Source of the DNA: Sabellastarte sp. h YS-2021
Lineage: Eukaryota; Annelida; Polychaeta; Sabellida; Sabellidae
NCBI GenBank assembly: GCA_964017235.1
Contig: OZ024933.1
Coordinates: 10,295,962 to 10,359,961, forward strand
DNA length: 64,000 nt
Direction of reading: 5' to 3'
The translations under genes were made by a program, and so were the position numbers. The notes under the pieces were generated by a model, which saw only the letters and a list, made by a program, of their open reading frames with translations, had not been told where the DNA came from and did no database searches. Each line of letters opens with the position of its first letter. Within the stretch, counting starts at the first letter, position 1. Shown one piece after another: positions 34,764 to 46,436 of this stretch.

Positions 34764-36312
34764 TAATGCAATTGTTAAAAATAGACAAGTTTCTTGTAGA
34801 TGACCAAAGATCATATTTTCAGGTATCATTATAATATTTTTATGCTTCATGGAGAAAAATTGTTATTAAAAGCTTTACGAAGCTACATTATTTATAATGT
34901 TAAGAAGTGTAATATGTATACACCTAGAAAAATATAAAAAGTTTAACAATAGGAGCATTTCCCGATATATTTGATGGCAGATGCATAATTAGCATAAGAT
35001 TTATTTAAAATCATATTTCTGGCTTTGATGGTGTATATTTCTATCAAGGGTAACCTGATAATGTTGTCTGGAGTCTTGAAAGTCGGGGATATATTGGTTT
35101 CACGTCCATCATTTCACACATTTCAGTCAAATGTGGCAGATGTATTTGGGTCAGGAGAGGAATCCTATTTTAAGATGACCTTAAACTCCCCATAATATAG
35201 ACATTATGGCCACCTTAAAGTCAGAAATTTGACGTTTGGCCATTTTTTTGACTTAAAAATGGTAAGTCTGACAAGTCTCATATTGTAGTAGATATAAGGT
35301 CTACATGTAATCTTTGGCTGTGAAAAAATTTAAGTCTATCGCTTTAATGTCACCTTAAAGTTAGACACCCAATTTATGGAGTTTATGTCTTTTTAAGCCC
35401 TACATCTGTCAAATGATGTGACTAATAGAGTGGAAATTTATCCGGGAATATATGATTATGTGCTAATTACATGTGCCAAAAACCAAGGTTTTTAGTAGAC
35501 ATTTAACAGAAGACAGTTTTTTAATTGAGTAAAAAATGAAAAAAAATAGAGTGACCAAAAATAGTGAAAAATAGTTGACAGTAATTGTGAATCACACAAA
35601 ATGGGGGCTACAAAAATAAAAAGTGAATGCTGTGGCATGAGAGATGACCTATTTGGGGATATGCTGGCATCAAATCGACACAATCTAGTTATCTTTTCAG
35701 TTGGAAGTGTTGGCTAAATAAGGTGTTAAAAACATGATAAAGCAGCACTATTCAGGAGAGCAGAGATCACTGACAAGCAACTTGGTTCCAGGCTCATTTT
35801 CTCATATTGTTATTTGTTGAATCATATTATCAGGAAATATTATGCAGCATAAACTTAAGTATATCACAAACATAATTGTCCTAGTGTTGTGTATGTTGTT
35901 GCCAAGCAATTTGATAGGGAAAATTGGCATGTCATAGTGCTAAAAGATACTTAATAACCTGGGTCCAGTCAGTGATCCAGATCACCACCAAATTGAATCA
36001 CCTGTTCCTTATGCCATTGTCAATAAAAAACCTAAAAAATAGTTTGTTTTGCAAAGACAAACAAATTAATGCCTTCAAAAACACTTTCTGCTATGTTGAG
36101 GTAAAAATCCTTGCAAATGCACATTCCTGTTTTGAGTACCAAATTTATTTGGTCATCAGCTGAAAATTAGCATTCTGGGACTGCATTATCTAATTATCTA
36201 CTATCCATATTTCCAACAATATCTGATTAAATAGCTATGCATATATTTGGTTGGTGCTTATAGGAAAAAATATTTTTATAAGTATGTATACAATAAACCA
36301 TTATATTTTCAG

Positions 36313-36369
36313 AGACACTGAGGATACTGGCAAATTACAGTCCCAGAAAACTTGACACCAGTGTGTTTG
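36313..36369 (+). CDS. ParB-like gene, short linker exon 4
   Basis: 57 bp between TATATTTTCAG|AG and GTGTTTG|GTGAGA, phase 1-1. It encodes TLRILANYSPRKLDTSVF. It has the position and size expected of a type-B exon but lacks the KRRKR cluster, so it may be a diverged relative. Confidence 0.4.
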
Positions 36370-36638
36370 GTGAGAAAATAAAGCATCCCTGAAAGGGTGC
36401 TTATTAGTTTTCACTTCAGTTTCCTCTCCACTGCCGCATTATGGTCTCCCTTGAGTATCTCCCTTATTATTAGAAGCTTTCTATCCACATTTGTCAGCTA
36501 AATACCTTGTTTAAATTTTTCCAGATGCTTAAACTCGACCTTTGATCTTTATGAAGGTCACATGATCAAAAAGTAGTCATTGCACTCAGCAAAATCTACA
36601 GAGCACAGAGGCTTGCAATTTCATACACATGTTTATAC

Positions 36639-37023
36639 TAGGGCTGGGACGGGTGCTGAAAAACGGCATCGAGTACTCGCCCTCTCACAACCGGCCCAAA
36701 ATCGAGTAACTGTGAGATTTAGTATCTACCATTAGAAGTCTTCTATAAACAGATAGTCTGTTCCGGAAATGAAACTTTAGAAGTAAAACGTCTTCTATCT
36801 GACCAGATATTATAGAATATGGAGTAAATTATATGTTTTCAAGCGAAAATAACTTTTAATTAATATGTGACAGAAATGCTGAAATGTGGCATATTTTACA
36901 CAAGCGTTTTATTACATGGGCGATAATACAACACCTCGTGAGTAACCGAGAATTTAAAATAGACTCGAGTACTATCAAAGATCGACTCATCTATCGAGGC
37001 TCGAGTACTCGTTCACAGACCTA
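36639..37023. mobile_element. hAT-type MITE with perfect 8-bp duplication GTTTATAC
   Basis: The ends are TAGGGCTGGGACGGG and ...CGTTCACAGACCTA. GTTTATAC flanks both (36631-36638 and 37024-37031). Internal GAGTACTCG/CGAGTACT blocks are inverted relative to each other near the two ends. There is no transposase. Confidence 0.85.
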
Positions 37024-37031
37024 GTTTATAC

Positions 37032-37765
37032 TATCAAAAACTCAAGCAGATTAGATTTTGGGAGTGATCCAATGAAAATTGACCGATTTATGAGTGATTT
37101 TATCAGTGCTACCAACCAGAAAGCTCAACATTTGTGTGAACCCCTATTATCTTATTAAATATTGCATTTGGAGACATAAAATGTATTGGGAGGTACTAGG
37201 AAACCATATGTGGAGAGTATAGAAAGCAAGTCAATTCCCCCCCAAGCCCCTTGTAGGATCAAACTGGGGTCATAAAATAGCAGATTTTGACATTTTGTCT
37301 TATATCTTCTTTAATAATGGCTTTAGAGCTATTGAGAAACCATATGTAGAGAGTCTAGATAGCCAGATTTACCCCCTGACCCCACTTATGGGTCAAACTG
37401 GAGGTCATAAAATATCCAATTTTGCCTTTTTGCATTGTGTCTCCTTTATTAGTGCTTTTACAGCTATAGAATGTATTTGAGATGGTACAGGGAAGCATAT
37501 AGAGAGAGTCTACAGAGCCAGTTAGATTAATGCCCTAGCTACTGCCCCCACCTTATGGGCCAAACTGGGCTCATAATATACAATAGATTTTTTTTCTTTT
37601 CCCTTGTATCTCCTTTATTATTGCCTTTACAGCTTCAGAATGGATTCCATGTATGAAGTCTATATAGCAGTTCAGATTTACCCACGACACTCTGTTATCA
37701 GTCAAACCTGGGTCATAAAATTTTCTGTTTTTTCCCCTTATATCTCCTTTTAAACAACTCTTCTT
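37032..37765 (+). repeat. Divergent ~150-bp tandem repeats in an intron
   Basis: About four degraded units share CTTATATCTCCTTTATTA, GGGTCAAACTGGGGTCATAA and CCATATGTAGAGAGTC-like blocks. Related single units occur at 38700-39000 and 44870-45080. No gene is supported. Confidence 0.6.
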
Positions 37766-38124
37766 ACAACTTATACATTTATTAAATTAACTTTTCACAA
37801 TTTATGACCACAGAAGAAAACTAAAGCTTACATTTTTCTTTTATGTTAATGTATAGACCTCCACACTGTCTGCTTAACATTCACTTCTTGTCTCAGCACT
37901 GTATGTTTTTCTTTTCAAAAACTTTTTTCTACTTTATACTATATTGCATCTAACCTTTGGGGATGCTTGTTTTTGTTAGCAAAACATATTTTTAGTGTGA
38001 CTTGAGTTATTAAATCTTAAGAAAAACAAGAGAGAGATATTGGTTTTGAGCTCACCATATGGCTACTGATAACAAATGTGATAACTGAATAATAAATTGA
38101 CAGAATGTTTTAAATATTGGTATA

Positions 38125-38355
38125 GGGGTCATGGTGGCAGAGTGGTAACACTCTCGCCTCCCACCTCTGAGGCTGGGGTTCGGTTCCCGGCATGGCCTCA
38201 AGTGGCAAAGCTGGTAGTTGCTTGCTGTTGATCCACATTTTACAGTACAGCACCTTGACCAATTGTATGTACTGGTTTCCTCTGCCATTCCAACTACCCG
38301 TCGTGATATGACCTGTACAGTGTTAAAAGCAACGTAAAACCCCAAATAAATAAAT
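38125..38355 (+). mobile_element. tRNA-derived SINE, 231 bp, second copy
   Basis: It has the same head (GGTGGCAGAGTGGTAACAC), B-box-like GGTTCGGTTCCC and tail (GTAAAACCCCAAATAAATAA) as 23363-23593, and an identical length. AAATATTGGTATA is duplicated at 38112-38124 and 38356-38368. The minus frame 38052-38417 is its shadow. Confidence 0.9.
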
Positions 38356-38368
38356 AAATATTGGTATA

Positions 38369-40049
38369 TATGAGTATGGGCAACAATACTGTGTCTTGGC
38401 GATCTTGATGGAGCCATTTTAGCAATGGTGCCCTTGGTAATGTCAATTTTTGGCCCCTACTACAATTCTTAAATATGGTATCTTTATCATGCTTTAAAAA
38501 CAGTTGAGGTCAATCAAAGATCATAAAGTTCTGCTTGTTATATTTTAACCCGTTGCTCTGGAAGTATGGAATGGAAGCCATTCATATTTACACAAAACCT
38601 TGAAGAAGAAAAAAACAAATATTGTTATCCAGTACCTTGACTTTGGTATTATTATTCCAAAGTTTTACTCCTAATTACGTGTTACACAGCATTGACTTCA
38701 GTTTCTCTTATTACTTATCCTAGGGGTTTGCAATGACAAAACATGTAGGATATCATCAATTGTGAATCTTTTTACAAGGTTAAATTTAATATTGACCCCC
38801 TGCTTTATGGTTAAATATAATTAAATTTCCAAAATTGCCTTTCATTTCCCTTATTACTAATCTTCAGGGTGATGAATGTCACAATAATTTAGAGGTCTGG
38901 AAATCTTTTTATTGAACAGGATTTGACCTTTGATCTCTTTCTAAAGGTCACCTAGATCTTTTAACAAAAATTCCAACATGAGCTCTGTCTCCATTTATTA
39001 TTGCTAATCTGGAATGCTCCAAATAATTTATCGTGGGCAACAAATCATATTATGGTGAGACATTGATTTTTCATCCTTGTTTAAACATCTATTAGATGTG
39101 ACTTTTTGCCCTTATTTTGATACCAAAAAGAATAGATTCACAAAATAGGGCAAAAATCTTCCTAATTTATTCAAAGGATGAAGGTGAGGCATATATTTGT
39201 CTCAAGCTTATTGTGTGCAACAGAACTTGACCTCAAGAAACATAATCTGAAGAAGCTAACCTAGACCTTCAGTTAGAGCTGAATCTGTTATGTTTGTTAA
39301 TATTTCTAAGGGCTAGAAGCCTTTTCTTGCTGGGCTTAATCTTCAATTTCAAGTTCAGTGGAAACTTGGATAATCTAAACATTTGGCTCTTTTATTCATT
39401 TTTTCACCTAATTCTCACATGCCGCAGCATGGATCCTGTGGTTTTTAATGTGTGTAATTTACATACTTGTCCAGTAGAGCCTGCAAAACGGACATTTTGG
39501 GTTGTAGGTATGGACACAAAGAATGGAAGTAATTTAAATTTGCAATGAATCTTAAGAAAATCATGAGGTTCACTGTGGCTTATCACAGGCTGTCACCTTT
39601 TTATAGGGGGTTTGACTTTTACAAGTCACAAGTGCTGAGAATCTGTCTCAATATGACTATGTACTGCTGTATGGGGTATAAAATTCCAACTTAGAACATT
39701 TGAGAAACAATGAAGTATTTATATTCAATACTTATCTGTTACCTTGATTGTATTTGTTCATGTGACCTTTGAACCCTAATTCATAGTCAAATAAGATAAA
39801 CCTTTTAGGAATGACTTCATGCCTCATTAACTATTGGTCCTAACAGTTTAAAATCTTGGGTCAATTTTGAGCTTTGATATGTGTATCTATTGTGCACAAT
39901 AAACAAAATGAATACCGAATTGCGAGCTAAATTTTTGTTTTGGGCCTACCAACCCATCCATATTATATAGTGAGGTGATTCTGGGGAAGATGTAGGGTGC
40001 AGTTGAGATATTCAAACTAAATCTGACTTTTAATATCTCATTGTTTTAG
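38369..40049. other. Intron sequence with decayed repeats
   Basis: Degraded units of the TTATTACTTATCC/TGACCTTTGATC family run through 38690-39240. I see no exon with good splice signals before 40050. Confidence 0.4.
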
Positions 40050-40109
40050 ATTACTCTTCACCTGAGAAAGATGATAAGAGGAGGAAAAGGACCAAGCCAC
40101 ATACCCAAT
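40050..40109 (+). CDS. ParB-like gene, linker exon type B (copy 1), basic
   Basis: 60 bp between TTGTTTTAG|AT and CCCAAT|GTGAGG, phase 1-1. It encodes YSSPEKDDKRRKRTKPHTQ, with KRRKRTKP as a likely nuclear-localisation or nucleic-acid-binding cluster. If the donor is not used, the frame runs on to TGA at 40175-40177, giving a possible alternative end. It is closely related to the exon at 42293. Confidence 0.55.
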
Positions 40110-40379
40110 GTGAGGAAAACAGTGGTTCTAACATTAAAAGGATCTTATGTCCAGACAAGAGAGATATTAGTCAATGAAAATCCTTAACATAACAGTGTGC
40201 TCAAGGATAATTTTCCTTTAATGAATGTAAAATGTTAAATTCTTAATCTATTTAGAAATGTAAAAAATAACTTGATAAATGTTTTGTATAAAACTTTTCT
40301 TTGATTGGTGCAATATTTGATATTTCATTTAATATTTTCATGCACAAATATTTTAACTCAATCACTTTCTTGCTTTCAG

Positions 40380-40439
40380 CAGCAGACCCAAATCCCGAAA
40401 GATCCAATAACATTGATACATCTGAAGATACTGATAAAG
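40380..40439 (+). CDS. ParB-like gene, linker exon type A (copy 2), GC donor
   Basis: 60 bp between CTTGCTTTCAG|CA and GATAAAG|GCAAGT, phase 1-1. It encodes ADPNPERSNNIDTSEDTDK. The donor is GC, in the strong context AAG|GCAAGT that permits GC-AG splicing. It is followed at 42293 by the second type-B exon. Confidence 0.5.
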
Positions 40440-41019
40440 GCAAGTAAAATTGCAACATGAATTGAATATTATTGTACACAAGCCTGTGGTATCAAGAAGT
40501 AACCCTTTGCTTGACTAGTAATTGAGTACATTGTATATTATATCCCTTAATATATAGATTTTGAAATACACTAAACAACAATAAAGTAGGTTCAATTAAA
40601 TCTTATGTCAGTATGTTTGATATGACAATCATTATGATAATGATTTTTATGTCAGTTGACTTATCAGTCTGCTGACATTATTGCATCACTCTGTTTTGTA
40701 CACATCCACATATGCATCTGTGTGAACAACTTCTGCTGTGTTCTTAAAGATACATTATGTATCAATGGTGAAAAATTGTTCAAGGCATGTAGATTGGTCC
40801 ATTCATCTGTTCCCCAGAGCCATTGCAACTGAGGTACCCCCACCCAAAGTGTGCAAATTTCAACAATTTATCGCAATTTTCTCGTTGACTATTGAGGGGA
40901 TTTCTCTGTTATCTTGCATATATGTACTAGGCCACAAGTAGATTCCCTTGTATGAGTATCAGGCCTGTATTTTTCTTAATTATTGTATATGAATTTTTAA
41001 AATTATTTTTAATGCATTA

Positions 41020-41985
41020 ATACATTTATAACTTGAAAAGTATTGCAGTTAGAGTATTTTATGAAAATTGTTATTCAGCTACTTTTCCCATATATACAAA
41101 ATGGAGAGTAACTTCTGCATTTATCCCCATAGCTTAGTGAGTATTAGCTACTTTTTGACTTTTAAATAACTTCCATAATGAGTAAAATCACTTGTTAGTT
41201 AAAAACTATTGCAATTAGAGAATTTGGTATAAATATCTTATTCCGCTAGTTTTGGGTTAGTTATAACAGTGTAAAATTACATACCTGTAGCTCATTGTAT
41301 TGCTGAGTAATATCTACTTTGAGGTTATCACTGTTGAGTAAATCAGTCACAACTTGAAAACTATTGTAGTTAGAGTATTTTTAGTTATTCAGATACTTTT
41401 GGGTCAGCTAAACCAAATTTCAGAACTGTATCTCACTGTATAGCTGAGTAAGGGCTACTTTGAGGTTCTCACTGTTGAGTAAATTGCTTATAACTCAAAA
41501 TCTATTGCATTTAGATAATCTTTTTGGAATATGTTATTTATCTTCTTTTGGGCTAGCTATAACATAGTAAAATTTCATATGTGTAGCTCTTGGCATACTT
41601 GAGCAATAGCTACTTTCAGGTTTTCACAGGTGAGTATATCAGTTATTTCATTACATAGCTGAGCAAAAGCTACTTTCAGATTGTAACTGTTTAGTAAATT
41701 TCTAAAAACTTGAAACTATTGCATTTAGATAATTTTGTTTGAATATATTATTCACCTTCTTAAGGGTCAGCTGTAACGGTGAAACTGTAGACTTGTAGCT
41801 CATTACATAGCTGACCAATAGCTACTTTCTGGTTTAAAATTTGTTATTCACCTACTTTTGGGTCAGCTTTGAAATAGTAAACTTGCAGACCTGTAGTTCA
41901 TTGCATAGATGAGAAATAGCTACTTTCAGGTTTTCACTGTTGAGTAAATCAGTTGTAACTCAAAAACTATTGCATGTACACTATT
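41020..41985. repeat. Highly diverged ~130-bp tandem repeats in an intron
   Basis: About seven units repeat TTCACTGTTGAGTAAATC, AACTCAAAAACTATTGCA, TTATTCACCTACTTTTGGG, GTAGCTCATTGCATAGCTGA and AATAGCTACTTTCAGG. No coding function is seen. Confidence 0.75.
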
Positions 41986-42292
41986 TTGTTAAATGTTTCC
42001 ACCTACGTTTTACACCCTAACAGTTAAGTGGGTACTTCTGAATACTTTGCACAAGTTTTGTGTCTTTTTCTTCTTTCACTAATACTCTGAAACTAAAAAC
42101 ACACAGTCAGCTGACATGGAGCCCTTTCAGGGGACTGATTGCTTGTTTAAATGTAAATCAATATGCTTTCTGGTTTATTTTATATACATGTCAGAAAGTA
42201 TTATTTGTGTCTATTTAATGCATGTTATGTCATTCAAAGTAAAACTGCCAGTTATATTTACATTTTTTTTAAATAATGTTTTATTATTTTAG

Positions 42293-42352
42293 GTAGCTCA
42301 TCAACTGCAAAAGAAGAAAAAAGAAGAAAACGAAACAAACCAGAATCAAAAA
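42293..42352 (+). CDS. ParB-like gene, linker exon type B (copy 2), basic
   Basis: 60 bp between TTATTATTTTAG|GT and TCAAAAA|GTACAA (a weak donor), phase 1-1. It encodes SSSTAKEEKRRKRNKPESK. The KRRKR-N/T-KP cluster is shared with the exon at 40050. Reading past the donor reaches TAG at 42400-42402. The intron that follows resembles the one after 40109 (CAGACAA-AG-GATA and GATAATTTTACTTT blocks). Confidence 0.55.
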
Positions 42353-42645
42353 GTACAAAAATTAGTTTTTCTGAAATAAAAAATCTCATAAAAAAATCTT
42401 AGGTGCAGACAAAAGTGATAAAATAGTAAAAAAATGATCATGTATGAATTAGCCTTAAGATAATTTTACTTTTTGGAATATGAAATTTAATCTCAAATCT
42501 TCAATTTTACTTGATGAAATGCAATAACTGATTAATATTTTAATTTTGTGCCAAATTGGATTTAATTGATATATGTAAATATGCTGAAAATAATTTAATA
42601 AACATTACACCGGATGTAATATTTTAATGATTTATTGACTTTCAG

Positions 42646-42699
42646 CAATGGATCCAACCCAGGAAAGCTCTAAAGAAATAAATGAACTCAATGATACAG
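42646..42699 (+). CDS. ParB-like gene, linker exon type A (copy 3), GC donor
   Basis: 54 bp between GACTTTCAG|CA and GATACAG|GCAAGT, phase 1-1. It encodes TMDPTQESSKEINELNDT. It is the second GC-donor exon of the gene and is closest in sequence to 34190-34249. Confidence 0.5.
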
Positions 42700-43075
42700 G
42701 CAAGTACTGTATTTTTTTTATTGCAAAATGTGATAGATTTGGAGAATCATGTAATTCATAAGAGAATATCTAGGGAAAATGAATTGTAAAAAGATTACTC
42801 TTTTTGATGAGAATTGCAAGTGAACATATTTAGTGCTCACAAGATATCTTTCTACGTCCTTAAGCCACACCAGAAGATGAAAATAAATTGATGTGTCCTA
42901 AAGTTTATTGAGTCACTGATAGTATGTATTGGCCTATATGTATGTGTTGGTGATGTTCATAATCCCATGAAATTATCATACTTAAAGTTATGACATGTGT
43001 AGATACAACAATATTGTTCTAATACATATGGGAGTTAAAATATTCTTCTGCATTAATTATACATTTATCTTTAAT

Positions 43076-43165
43076 TCTATCCACCGGATAGCAGTGTGTA
43101 GAAATTTCACCGTTACTGCTCCAAAGAAAAATATTATAGCTAGCCTTCTCAAATTTTCTCACTTT
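43076..43165 (+). mobile_element. 5' fragment of a Helitron-like element next to the last exon
   Basis: TCTATCCACCGGATAGCAGT, AATTTCACCGTTACTGCTC and ATATTATAGCTAGCCTTCTC match, inverted, the 5' end of the 1731-3793 element. The fragment ends 15 bp before the exon at 43181. Confidence 0.7.
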
Positions 43166-43180
43166 TATCTCTTTTTACAG

Positions 43181-43371
43181 AATATTTGTTTCATCCTACA
43201 CCCATGGTGGTCAAAGTGGGAGACTACATCCTGATGAAAATTAATGAGAAATGCAGTGAGGAAGAGAAAAAGATGCCATGGATTGGGGTTGTAACCAAGC
43301 ATTCCCCAAACAAAGTTTGGTTTGATTGGGTTATAGTACAGGAGTGTGGTATTGTGTATATGTTACACTGA
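43181..43371 (+). CDS. ParB-like gene, terminal exon with SH3/BAH-like motif
   Basis: The acceptor is CTCTTTTTACAG|AA and it enters in phase 1. The frame runs to TGA at 43369-43371. It encodes YLFHPTPMVVKVGDYILMK, then MPWIGVVTKHSPNKVWFDWV. 'V-x-V-G-D-Y-I/V-L-x-K ... W/Y-I/V-G-x-V' is the start of small SH3-like barrels such as BAH-type and transposon C-terminal domains. It is cut short at VYMLH, so the barrel looks incomplete unless a further exon is used. No AATAAA lies close behind the stop. Confidence 0.55.
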
Positions 43372-44869
43372 ATATGTAAAATCAGGGGATACACTTGTTT
43401 TGATTACTAGGGAATATGCATATTCCCTAACTAGACATTGCTCTTTGATCTTTCAATTAGAAACAAATCACCCATCCTTCATTGATCAAACAGGTGATTA
43501 ATTAACCCACTCAGTTTGCAACAAAATATGTCTTTGGTATATTGGTCATGGATGAATAAGCAAAGGTCCTATTAATTCAAAATAACTTGAAAATTTTAAA
43601 TGTTCCAAAAGAGGCAGGGTATCAGAATGAAATTAAAGTCACAATAGCATTTATATAATCTCTACAATATTTAAAAGCAACATTTACAGTCTACAAAAAA
43701 TCAATAATCAAAATCACCCATTACTTGAACGTACTGCTTAAATAATCAACTAAACTAACTTAAGAGCTAAATCTATTCTTACCCCCAAAAAAATAATTTT
43801 CCTTATTAAACAGTCTGCACATTAGTTATTAGGTTATCATATTTATTCCATAGAATGAAACTTTGACCTCTCAAACTTATGTATACCCTGAAAGTATAAC
43901 TTGTCCTGGTATATTTGACTTCAAGCAACCCTTTTAGTAACAAAGTGGTTGGAGTATGGTAAAACACCGCACTCGAGAAGAAATTCTACAGTACGGTACC
44001 ATTCATTTGCCGTATCCAGTAAATAAACCAGAGTGTGGTTCAAGCTGGAATCCTAATAATCTCACAGAGTGAAGGGTTTCTATATTTTAAATACAGAACA
44101 ATTAACCAACCAGTCTATTTTTCATCTGCAAACGTTATTAATTTAATTAACCAATGAAAACAATTGTTGCTGAAACCTCACTGAGACAAATATCTTACTC
44201 TCACCGCAACTACTGTTGACGTTTTGTACCAATATATTACAAATAGAATATCAAATGTTAGTACTTGCACACACAGACTTAAGGAAATATGAGGTGATTT
44301 AAGGAAAGGTGGGTAATTCTAGCCATATTTTACAATTGGGAGATAAACCCAACCAATACTATTTTTCATCTGCAAAAGTGATTAATTCAATTAACCAATG
44401 AAAACAATTGTTACTGAAACCGCACTCGAAACAAAGTTCTGGAGTGTGGCAATCCGTACTGCAGCATTTTTTTTAGGGAATGGTTTTACTGTACCGCAGC
44501 AAACGCCCTTTTAGTAAACTTAGAAAAAATTACATATAAAGAGAAGTAGGACACTAAATTGTTAGATTTGTAAGTGAACTTTCTACCTTATTTCTAGCAT
44601 TATACTGTAATAATGGCCCATTATACATATTCGCTAATTTCAGTTCAGGGAATATGTGAAGCAATTGCCTGAAAAGCTTAGGGAATATGCATATTCCCTG
44701 ACCATTTTAGGAAATACGCATATTCAGTAAAAATTCCAGGGAATTCGCATATTACCTACTACATATATTCACTGTAATATACATACTTTTAAATTGTCAA
44801 AATTTTGAAATTAGATTAGGGGGTGATTGTAATAAAACTGGGTGATTTATGAGCATTTTTATACACGGT
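43372..44869. other. Intergenic or intronic, with a degraded inverted repeat
   Basis: 43960-44520 contains related GGTAAAACACCGCACTCGAG and AGGGAATGGTTTTACTGTACC blocks in opposite orientation. It also has two AATTAACCAATGAAAACAAT repeats, one of which matches 20240-20280 inverted. AGGGAATATGCATATTCCCT palindromes occur near 43410 and 44680. No gene is supported. Confidence 0.45.
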
Positions 44870-45114
44870 AGCAATCAGAAAGCCAGTCAGATTTCCATCT
44901 AGACTACCTCAATGATCAAAGTGGGTCATATATCACAGGTTTTGTATTTTATATCTATACATTGCTTCCAGAGCTTAAGAATATATTGGGAGTAAAGAGC
45001 AAAGCGTATACACAGAGTCAATAGAGCTGGTCAGATTCGTTCCCTGGCCCTTTCATTTAGGTCAAAATTGGGTTGTAAAATTGAGGTTTACTTTTATCTT
45101 GGTCATTTTTAGGC

Positions 45115-45985
45115 AGGTTGCGTGTAGCATATTGGATTGATGTGTTTGACATCTGTCCATCTGTCTTTCCGTCAACATTTTTGTTTCTGGGGCCGTATTC
45201 ACGAAAGGTCTTAGCCAAATCTTAGGCTTAAGTTGGCTGTATTTTTATATAAAAGTTAAGCCAAAAACTTGGCTAAGACCTTTTGTGAATACGGCCACTG
45301 GACTCCAACTCGAAAACACTTTGTCCAATCAAATTCAAACTTGACAGGGAGATATATCACCATCATAGTTAAGTTACTTTTGAAATTGCTGTAATTCCGT
45401 TTGTTCGTTTGTCCGTTTTTTCTCTGTTTGTCCGTAAACATTTCCGTTTACGGACTGTAACCTAAAAATGCTTTGTCCACTTGAATTCAAACTTGACAGG
45501 GAGACAGATCACCATCATTGTTAAGTTGCATTCAAAATTGGTGTAATTTTGTCCAGTCATTCTCCTTTTTTGGTCCATTTGTCCGTCAACATTTCCGTTT
45601 CCGGACTGTATCTCAAAAATGCTTTGTCCAATCTTATTCAAAATTGAAAGAAAGATAGACCACCATCATAGCTAAGTTGCTTTCGGAATTGGTTTAATTC
45701 TGTTCATTTGTGTGTCCATTTTTTGTACATTTGTCTGTCCATCAACATTTCCGTTTCTGGACTCTAACTCAAAAACACCTTCAAATTCAAATCAAATTCC
45801 AACTTGACAAGGAGATAGATCATCATCATAGCTAAGTTGCTTTCGAAATTGGTGTAATTCCATGCGTTCATTTGTTCAATTTTTATCCGTCTGTGAAACA
45901 CATTTATCTTAACTGGGTGACCTAACATTTCTTTCCTTGTTTCTAAATTTAATTACAGCAATCGCTAACCTTATTGCTGTCTGTG
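45115..45985 (+). repeat. Tandem array of the 'CATTTCCGTTTCCGGACTC' family, about five units
   Basis: Units of ~165 bp repeat GTCAACATTTCCGTTTC, GGACTCTAACTCAAAAA, GCTTTGTCCAATC, AACTTGACAGGGAGATAGAT, CACCATCATAGCTAAGTTGC and TTTCGAAATTGGTGTAATTC. One unit is split by a foldback MITE. The array ends near GCAACCCGCCTTTTGGGGCA. Confidence 0.8.
45191..45296. mobile_element. Foldback MITE inserted in a tandem-repeat unit
   Basis: GGCCGTATTCACGAAAGGTC pairs with the right-hand GACCTTTTGTGAATACGGCC. The host unit reads TTTCTGG before and CTGGACTCC after, so CTGG appears duplicated around the insertion. It is related to 4079-4176. Confidence 0.85.
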
Positions 45986-46436
45986 CAACCCGCCTTTTGG
46001 GGCATCTCTGACCCTCTTGTTGCATTTATTGCTGTATAAAGCATTGGGAGTAAAAAGGAAACCATATGCAGGAAGTACCAAAGAATATGAAAGATTTGTG
46101 CACCCTTTCAATGTGGGACAAATTTGGGTTGAAATTGTTTCTTTGTAACTCTAAAAACTATCAGATTTCAATTTCTTGGAATAAGTTATTCAGCTGTATG
46201 TCTGTTTCTTCCTTATGCAAAATTTCAGACTTCTATCGGCAGTATTTAGTGAATAATGAACTCTTTTGCATGGTTTTCACAAGTTTTTTACACCGAGTAC
46301 AATGATTCCTCCTGTAAATATATTTGTCACTCTATTGCAATTAGGGTCAATTGTTAGATCTTAATAAACCCATTATAACATAAGAGCAAGAAACAGATTG
46401 CAGAAAGAGCAAGTGCCATTTTGTAATTATGCAATG

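Noticed and set aside
38052-38417. 121-codon minus-strand ORF
   Set aside because: It is the shadow of the SINE at 38125-38355; the ORF at 23289-23663 is the matching shadow of the other copy.
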